In this document: in pieces, positions 58,330-64,000 of the stretch
Layout of the letters: every line of letters starts with the position of its first letter
Numbering within the stretch: the stretch's first letter is position 1
Source of the DNA: Solen grandis
Lineage: Eukaryota; Mollusca; Bivalvia; Adapedonta; Solenidae
Direction: 5' to 3'
Assembly: GCA_021229015.1 (NCBI GenBank)
Contig: CM037791.1
Coordinates: forward strand, 682,001 to 746,000
Length of the DNA: 64,000 nt
Program-made: the position numbers and the translations under genes
Notes under the pieces: generated by a model
Told to the model about the DNA's origin: nothing
What the model saw: the letters and a program-made list of their open reading frames with translations, nothing else
Database searches by the model: none

Positions 58330-59000
58330 ACAGGAAGTGTTCGAGCCAACTATTGTTGTTGACGCTATAAGATCAACCAAGGAACAGTATGATAGTGACG
58401 AGCCATCGAGCGATCGGTGGTCGAGCCAAGGGTTGTATATTTAGTTAAAATAAATAGGGAATTCGCCGGGACCGAGAAATATGTTCGACCGTCACATGGT
58501 AGGCGAGCGTGCGGGTGTCGAGCGAACAAAGTTGCGAAACTTAATTGCATTTACATAATTATTCAGCGATTGGCCTAGAATATATAAATTGCACACACAT
58601 ACACAGAAATACTATAATGTATTGAAAACGCTCTCCACGCAAGAGTTGACGATGTTAATATTGCTTCATACAATTCGTCATTGAATTATCCTGAATTAAT
58701 CGTCGTTTCTGTTTCCGCTCAGTAAGAAAGAAAACAAACTCACTAATCACATTTTATTTATAAAGATAAGACAGTAAATGTTAGAATTTACGTGTACATG
58801 TTTTTCTCAATTATACAGGTAAATAGAACAGAGAAAACTGTTTAACAATCTGGAAATTGACTGGTGAAATTAACGACATGGAATTCATGCACATTTTTAT
58901 GAGTACATTTTGATACATGACTTGGCTCGAACAACCGATGGCTCGCCCTTTTTTTTCAGTCCCTAGCATGTTCGAGCGAACGAAGTTTTACTGACTTATA
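58330..59000. repeat. Region with inverted and direct CGAGC-type repeats
   Basis: GACGAGCCATCGAGCGATCG and GGTCGAGCCAAGG near 58398-58430 recur inverted near 58922-58950 (TTGGCTCGAACAACCGATGG). GTCGAGCGAACAAAGTTG (58517) recurs directly as TTCGAGCGAACGAAGTTT (58971). Probably an old non-autonomous element about 0.65 kb long. Confidence 0.4.
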
Positions 59001-59807
59001 TTCACTAGCCACCTTAGTCAGCCTTAAAACGGATCCAGCTTTTAAGTATCTTAGAAACGAGTGCCATTCAGCATTCCAAGAATACATAAATTTATTTCAT
59101 TAGTCAATTCTGATAAAAAAAAAAGATGAAATTATCGAAAAAAGGTTGGTCAAATGACAACATTCTCTAATGTTTCAACATTTATGAAGGTGTTTAAGAA
59201 AGGACACGTTATTTGTATAGGGATTTTTGCATTGATTTAAGCAATGTTGAAGGGACATTTAAATCAAAAAGCAGACTAACAGACCAATTATATATTCAAA
59301 TATCATATAGTTATAGTATGAATATGCAAAATTGTTCAAAATCCATGAAAATTAGTTTTCACCAATTCGTTCAAGTCATTTTTTAGGCTTTGTGAACCTG
59401 CTTCTTCTAGATTTAATTTCATGATTTGTTTGTTTAATCAAAAATGCATAAACGCAGGCATAACAACACACAAATAGCAATAATTGGCTTTTTCGAGTCA
59501 TTTCTGCGTATGCCATTACATTTAATGCAACAAAACTATAAAGTTTAATTCTTCATGTGACGGGATAATGACAAATTCTGATGCCATTTGAAATCGAGAG
59601 ACAAAAATAACTTTTAATACAGTCTTAAAGCGTGTGTGTTTGTGAGATTTTATGTAAAACTAATAACTAAGTGCGTGATTTTCAAGTTTAAGTAATTTAA
59701 TTCATGGAGAAACATTTTGAAAATATTTTCGATTCTAATAAATGGAAAAAAACGTAAATTAGACTTATCTTGTTCCGGGCTTTTTCTTTTTATTTGTGTT
59801 CTTGTAT

Positions 59808-59839
<32 letters not shown>

Positions 59840-59964
59840 GGGATGTTTCTTTCTAATTTAAAAAAGCAATTAACGGTATACCATTCAGTAAAATGTCTTT
59901 TAAAATCCAAGATCGCAGAGTAATCTAAGTTTCATTGGTGCAAGTCTCATAAACTTAACTGCAT
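59001..59964. other. Unique AT-rich sequence
   Basis: (TTTA)n at about 59804-59838. No exon seen. Confidence 0.45.
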
Positions 59965-60180
59965 TATTGTTTATTTGGGGTTTTTTTTGTAACACCGACA
60001 GTATTTCTGCCATTTCGGGACTTTTTATCCACTTGATGAAGGTATAGCGTTGTCTTAATGAAGTACCACACACAGGAAATGTGACTTGATACATTGTCCT
60101 TGCAACGGGTCGACCAGTCCAAGAACTACATCTACAGTGAGAGCTATGCGGGGAGCTATTTGTACTATACTTACAACTTA
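59965..60180 (-). mobile_element. SINE-1 copy, left member of an inverted pair
   Basis: ACACCGACAGTATTTCTGCC, TACCACACACAGGAAATGTG and GGGTCGACCAGTCCAAGAAC match the family in minus orientation. Head poor. Confidence 0.75.
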
Positions 60181-60237
60181 AATACTATATGTAAAATAAT
60201 TATATACATGTAATATACCCTGCTTGGCGCAAAGAAC

Positions 60238-60432
60238 AATGTAGTTCCCGGACAGGTTGTTCCAGTATATAATGTGGACAATGGGATGATATGATAGGGT
60301 GTGGTATCATGTCACATTCACATGTATATGGGTTAATACAGCAGTGTATCAGTACTAAATTTGTCTAAAGAAGACAAATATAGCAAACGACAAAATAAAA
60401 CTGTCGTTGGTACATTAAACCAACCAAACAAA
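60238..60432 (+). mobile_element. SINE-1 copy, right member of an inverted pair
   Basis: TGTAGTTCCCGGACAGGTTG, ATAGGGTGTGGTATCATGTC, and a diverged 3' end TAAAACTGTCGTTGGTAC ending ACCAACCAAACAAAT. Confidence 0.75.
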
Positions 60433-61371
60433 TATACAACTGTGGTATGTTGCTACTGGTAATCGGACTATGACCCAAAGGACTACCGGGGACGGTTTTT
60501 ACTTGTCAAGAATTACCATTAAAAAGTAACATACCAAAACACACAAAATCACCTTTGTTATCTTTATACATTTCTTGATATGGAATGCGTCTAAGATTGT
60601 AAAACACGAAACTTCAATATCAGATCTTTTGAAACTGCTGAATCAATATGAACAGCATCAGACAGATCAGTTTATTGAAGCTTTACTCTGTTTTGACACC
60701 TAGCCAGATTAGTGATATTCCTTTTAATACATTTTTACGATTGAATTTTTTTTTTAAATCTAACAAATGAATCTGCCGCAACCATTTCTGAATCATTTCA
60801 AAAAATAAGATCCCCGTCATAATAAAAATCTCCTTTCACGTTTTCTGCCTCAGATATATTCTCAAAAAGGTTCTTTTCTGATGTGTTTTGTTTTTATTGA
60901 ACCTTTAGTATTTGAAAACGCAGTTGACTTGGAGGATTCACTACATGTAATCATGCAATTATCTGATAACTACAGAAAATCCGCATTAGATGTGCAATGC
61001 ATGTTACCTTTGGCCTATTTGATTCAGCGATATCTCCATTTCACTGTCGTCTGTCATATGATTACTGAAAAAAAAGTATTCTCTGAGGATTAATATCCAT
61101 TGATTTCAAGGATGTCAAAACCGTTTACGGATCCATTGTAGCCAAATTTCACCAAAGATAATATCAAAGAAAAACTACTCCAATGTTATTAAGTTTGTGC
61201 TTGCTGTTAGGCGTTTTCAACAAATAGAGATTTTGATCTCTTCATTCTTTGTGAAATGCTTTTGAAATATGATTTGGGCCATATGATAAGGAAAGGCAGA
61301 CTTGTAGTTTAGCGATTTATTATAAATATTGTGAATCTTTGGAAGTTATATACACATGGGTTAATCACTAG

Positions 61372-61374
<3 letters not shown>
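60433..61374. other. Unique AT-rich sequence
   Basis: A 70-codon plus frame at 60881-61093 (ENAVDLEDSLHVIMQLSD) is mildly coding-like but has no splice framing. It overlaps the minus-strand exon candidate at 61008-61050. Confidence 0.3.
61008..61050 (-). CDS. Weak 43-bp exon candidate
   Basis: Acceptor ATCATATGACAG|AC and donor GGCCAAAG|GTAACA on minus. Only phase 1 to 2 is open (DSEMEISLNQIGQ). It fits between the candidates at 61.9 and 58.3 kb in phase. Low confidence because of its size and an overlapping plus-strand frame. Confidence 0.15.

Positions 61375-61405
<31 letters not shown>
61375..61405. repeat. T31 homopolymer
   Basis: Thirty-one consecutive T. Confidence 0.97.
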
Positions 61406-61840
61406 CATTTAGGCATGTCATTTCGGAAAAAAGTAATTTCAAAACGTCCATGACCAAAAATGCATTAAACTGTGATTTTTTTTCCGGAGGGTGGGGGGGG
61501 GGGGCTCAATTATGTCGCATACCGCACCTACGCACATCGTAGAAAACAATTCTATAGGAAGCATGTTTCTCAGGATTCCCCTACACTTGGTCTGCATATC
61601 AAATGAAGTCCAGCTACGCCTATGACTAACATGTTCGACTTTCCCCAATAAAGATAAAGAAATAAAGGAAATCACATTGATCTCTAGATGATTTTTTTCC
61701 GAGAAAAAGAACTTTTGCTGTGCAATAAATAATACACATGTATTACACCAATCTTATAACTGAAAATGGGCAATACATGGCCGTTTAAAGGAAAGAACAG
61801 ATAAATATTGCCCGCCAGTGTCTTATTTTGTCTTTATTAC
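61406..61840. other. Unique sequence with a G-rich run
   Basis: GGGTGGGGGGGGGGGG near 61490-61503. No exon called. Confidence 0.35.
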
Positions 61841-61937
61841 CGGACCCAGCTTGAATAAAATGAATATTTTGACAGATTGTTGCCATGTATTTTATTATTC
61901 GTCTCGTCAGATAAACAGAGGCAGTTCCGATACGGGC
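61841..61937 (-). CDS. Weak 97-bp exon candidate
   Basis: Acceptor GGTATTTACACAG|GC and donor GTCCG|GTAATA on minus. Two frames are open: phase 0 to 1 (ARIGTASVYLTRRIIKYM ...) and phase 1 to 2 (PYRNCLCLSDETNNKIHG ...). The first would let it precede the candidate at 61.0 kb. Strand matches the main gene model. Confidence 0.2.
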
Positions 61938-62710
61938 CTGTGTAAATACCGACTGCAGTTTCCGTGAAGTATTTGAAATATTGATACTGACAATGAATTC
62001 GGAATAGACAACAATAACAAGATTCAAATTTAATTTCCGTGATAAATAAAATGACGACAGAAGCGATTTGGCGAGGCGCTATTGATGCGGTCTATGTGAC
62101 GGGTCCCAGTAAATCAATCCAGTAGGCGGGAATAACGAACTAACTAAGGCATGAACGCAAAATTATAAAATTATATCAATGTTTTTGCAAATGTAATCGA
62201 CCCTGTCGTAAACAAATATGGTTGTTACCCCCTGGAAGACTGCAAATGCAAAACCTAATGATTTTAAATGCAATTATGTAAATTAGTTGGGACGATTATT
62301 TGGATTATAATATGCAAACGGGCAATATGTACCAGACTGGGCTGTGATTCAATGTGCATACAGTCATAATTCACTTTAATTTGTCTAAGCAATCATATTT
62401 ACTCTCATTCTAACGACTGCTGTACAACAAAACACTTTCTCAAGGGGTCGCTTATGTCAAAGAAATGACAGAATTCGCCGCTGTGTCTGTAATTCAACAC
62501 CATAAAATACATGTTATGCATTTTACGGTAGACGAGCCTTCGCCAATACTTGCATGTTAATTACAGAATGCGATATGCATTTGTTTATTTCCTTCAATTC
62601 GATTTATTTTCAATTATGAAATTATTTATTTCGATGTTTTATCTTCCGAACCTGTACGTAGGAACGGTTTGCATCCATAACGCCTCAATAGTAATTATAC
62701 TAATCTTAAT
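61938..62710. other. Unique sequence with many homeodomain/octamer-like motifs
   Basis: ATGCAAAACCTAATGATTTT, ATATGCAAACGG, GCATGTTAATTACAG and GATATGCATTTG occur within 450 bases (62230-62590). Possible regulatory sequence, by motif density only. Confidence 0.2.
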
Positions 62711-62921
62711 TACTGTAGAATCATTAATTTTCGTGGGGAACTAATTTTCGTTGATTTCGTGGATGACTTTATCCACGAATATTTATCCCCACGAAAACTT
62801 ATTATTTCATAGACCTCATGTTTTCTAGAACATGGTTCCACGAATATATGTACCAACGAAATTGATTTAATCACAGATTCCACGAAATTTAATGTCAACG
62901 AAAATAAATGATTTTACAGTA
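62711..62921. mobile_element. MITE-E (TA-flanked, TTTTCGTGG type)
   Basis: 211 bp from TACTGTAGAATCATTAATTT to AAATAAATGATTTTACAGTA: 24-base imperfect terminal inverted repeats with TA at each end. The interior is made of repeated, inverted TTTCGT / ACGAAA modules (TTCGTTGATTTCGTGGATG, TCCACGAATATTTATCCCC). Tc1/mariner-type ends are inferred. The minus frame at 62710-62898 is a by-product. Confidence 0.9.
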
Positions 62922-64000
62922 TGTGATAGATAATTTTGCAAATACACCATCTTGATCGTCAAATAGTATATCGTTGAATAGTTTCTGGCCTTACATAAAA
63001 ATATGCTATCAGAACATACAATTCCTAATTCATTTATGGAATATTTTAGAATGGACTTATCAAGTTTTTTTTATTGCCCTTTCTTTTGAAGACTAGCAAA
63101 TAGAAGGCGTTAAAATATGGCTGCAACTGAAGAATTTGTCAGACAATATGTAGGAATGGAATAACTAAATCCTGCCTGACCGCTGACAAACTAGCAGTGG
63201 GGTTGACGTTAATTTCTTCAGTTCCTACGACGATTTTAATCGTCAAGGGACTTGACGTAACTTTTAAGAAAAGTGAGAGAGAGAGAGAGATTCAAGCCTT
63301 GACCACTAAAACAATATCCGTCTGTTGCCTGGCTAAAAACTTATTGGTGTACGTTACATGAACTTGGACAACACCATCTCACAGGCGTTAGGTCGAAATT
63401 CTTTAGTCCGATAAATATGCAAATAAGGTAAAACCTTTATTGTGGCAGACGCAAGGTCACAATTCCACTTTACAGATTTGATGAAATAAGAGAAATACAG
63501 GATTGAGGCAGCGAGAAATCAATGCAACATTTGTCTCTTTGAGGGGTGAATCTTAAGGGATTCTTAAAACTTGGCATATGGAGTCTTGTATAGGTCCCTT
63601 CCATAAAACTGAAATATATCAGTAAGGAATCAATGTACTGAAATGTTTAAGTTATTTTTTTTCTGTCATGCAGTATTGCAAAATCAGTGATGCATTTGTA
63701 TTGTATTGTATTATAGTCAATCAATTGTAGTCAGTAATGAATTATTGACCTGATAAAATATGACGTGTAAGTTAAGAGCATATACCGACTGTTATGATTA
63801 TTGATATTGTTTTATGTATAGAGTTGTTGTTGGTCTTTTGTTGTTGTTGATGTTTGTTTGTTGTTGTTTTTTTTGTTGTTAGTGTTGTTGTTGTTTGGGG
63901 GGGGTGCGATGAAGGAATTTGGCTCTCTTTTGTAAAGTACAAACAGTTTGACTATTATTTTTTTTCTGTAGAAACATGTCCTGATACCTTACTTTGAAAG
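62922..64000. other. Unique sequence ending in a GTT-rich stretch
   Basis: A short (GA)n at about 63271-63290, and (GTT)n with interruptions at 63826-63895. No exon seen. Confidence 0.45.

Noticed and set aside
61439..61675. 78-codon minus-strand frame
   Set aside because: Passes through the G-rich run and has no splice support; the overlapping sequence is not coding-like.
1..64000. Intact autonomous transposon, retrovirus-like or viral gene
   Set aside because: No reverse transcriptase, transposase, integrase or capsid motif was found in any frame; all mobile DNA seen is non-autonomous.

Overview
This is AT-rich (roughly two-thirds A+T by eye) eukaryotic nuclear DNA, almost certainly intergenic and intronic sequence of a mollusc, most likely a heterodont bivalve. 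The basis is the make-up of the window: many copies of a tRNA-headed SINE ending in GGGACGTTAAACCCAACAAAC, several short palindromic DNA-transposon derivatives, abundant CT and AT microsatellites, four minisatellite arrays, a 100-N assembly gap, and no bacterial-style gene packing. The organism call is inference; no rRNA, mitochondrial or well-known gene is present to confirm it.

Coding content is sparse. The best candidate is a minus-strand, multi-exon gene read from about 55.2 kb down to about 21 kb. Four short GC-rich segments (55090-55233, 49568-49696, 34542-34586, 33990-34067) each have an AG acceptor, a GT donor and one open frame, and all are phase 1 at both ends, so they join in frame in genomic order. 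A fifth exon (21688-22001) also starts in phase 1 and encodes a proline-rich stretch. Possible upstream exons lie at 58.3, 61.0 and 61.9 kb and possible 3' exons at 20.8-21.0 or 12.8 kb. I do not recognise the protein. If the model is right, much of the window is its large introns. Weaker plus-strand exon candidates are at 11394-11789 (with an upstream TATA-like box) and 40336-40397.

Layout. 0-9.2 kb: MITEs, SINE fragments and a 2.4 kb array of 52-bp units with higher-order structure. 9.2-24 kb: three SINE families, two further MITE types, an assembly gap beside a perfect 64-bp triplication, and the 3' exon candidates. 24.1-25.9 kb: a 32-bp array, followed by motif-rich unique sequence. 29.0-30.6 kb: a foldback-like element whose two arms are oppositely oriented tandem repeats with long C or G runs. 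32.8-35.6 kb: a MITE nested in a SINE, two exons and two strong palindromes. 37-49 kb: MITEs, SINEs and a decayed local duplication. 49-56 kb: two good exons and a 57-bp array that stays open in one reading frame. 56.7-58.1 kb: a 40-bp array. 58-64 kb: an inverted SINE pair, a TA-flanked MITE and unique sequence.

No intact autonomous transposon (no transposase or reverse transcriptase), no tRNA or rRNA gene, no CRISPR array and no viral gene was seen. The mobile DNA is all non-autonomous, and nested insertions give relative ages: TTAA-type MITEs are younger than the SINEs they interrupt.
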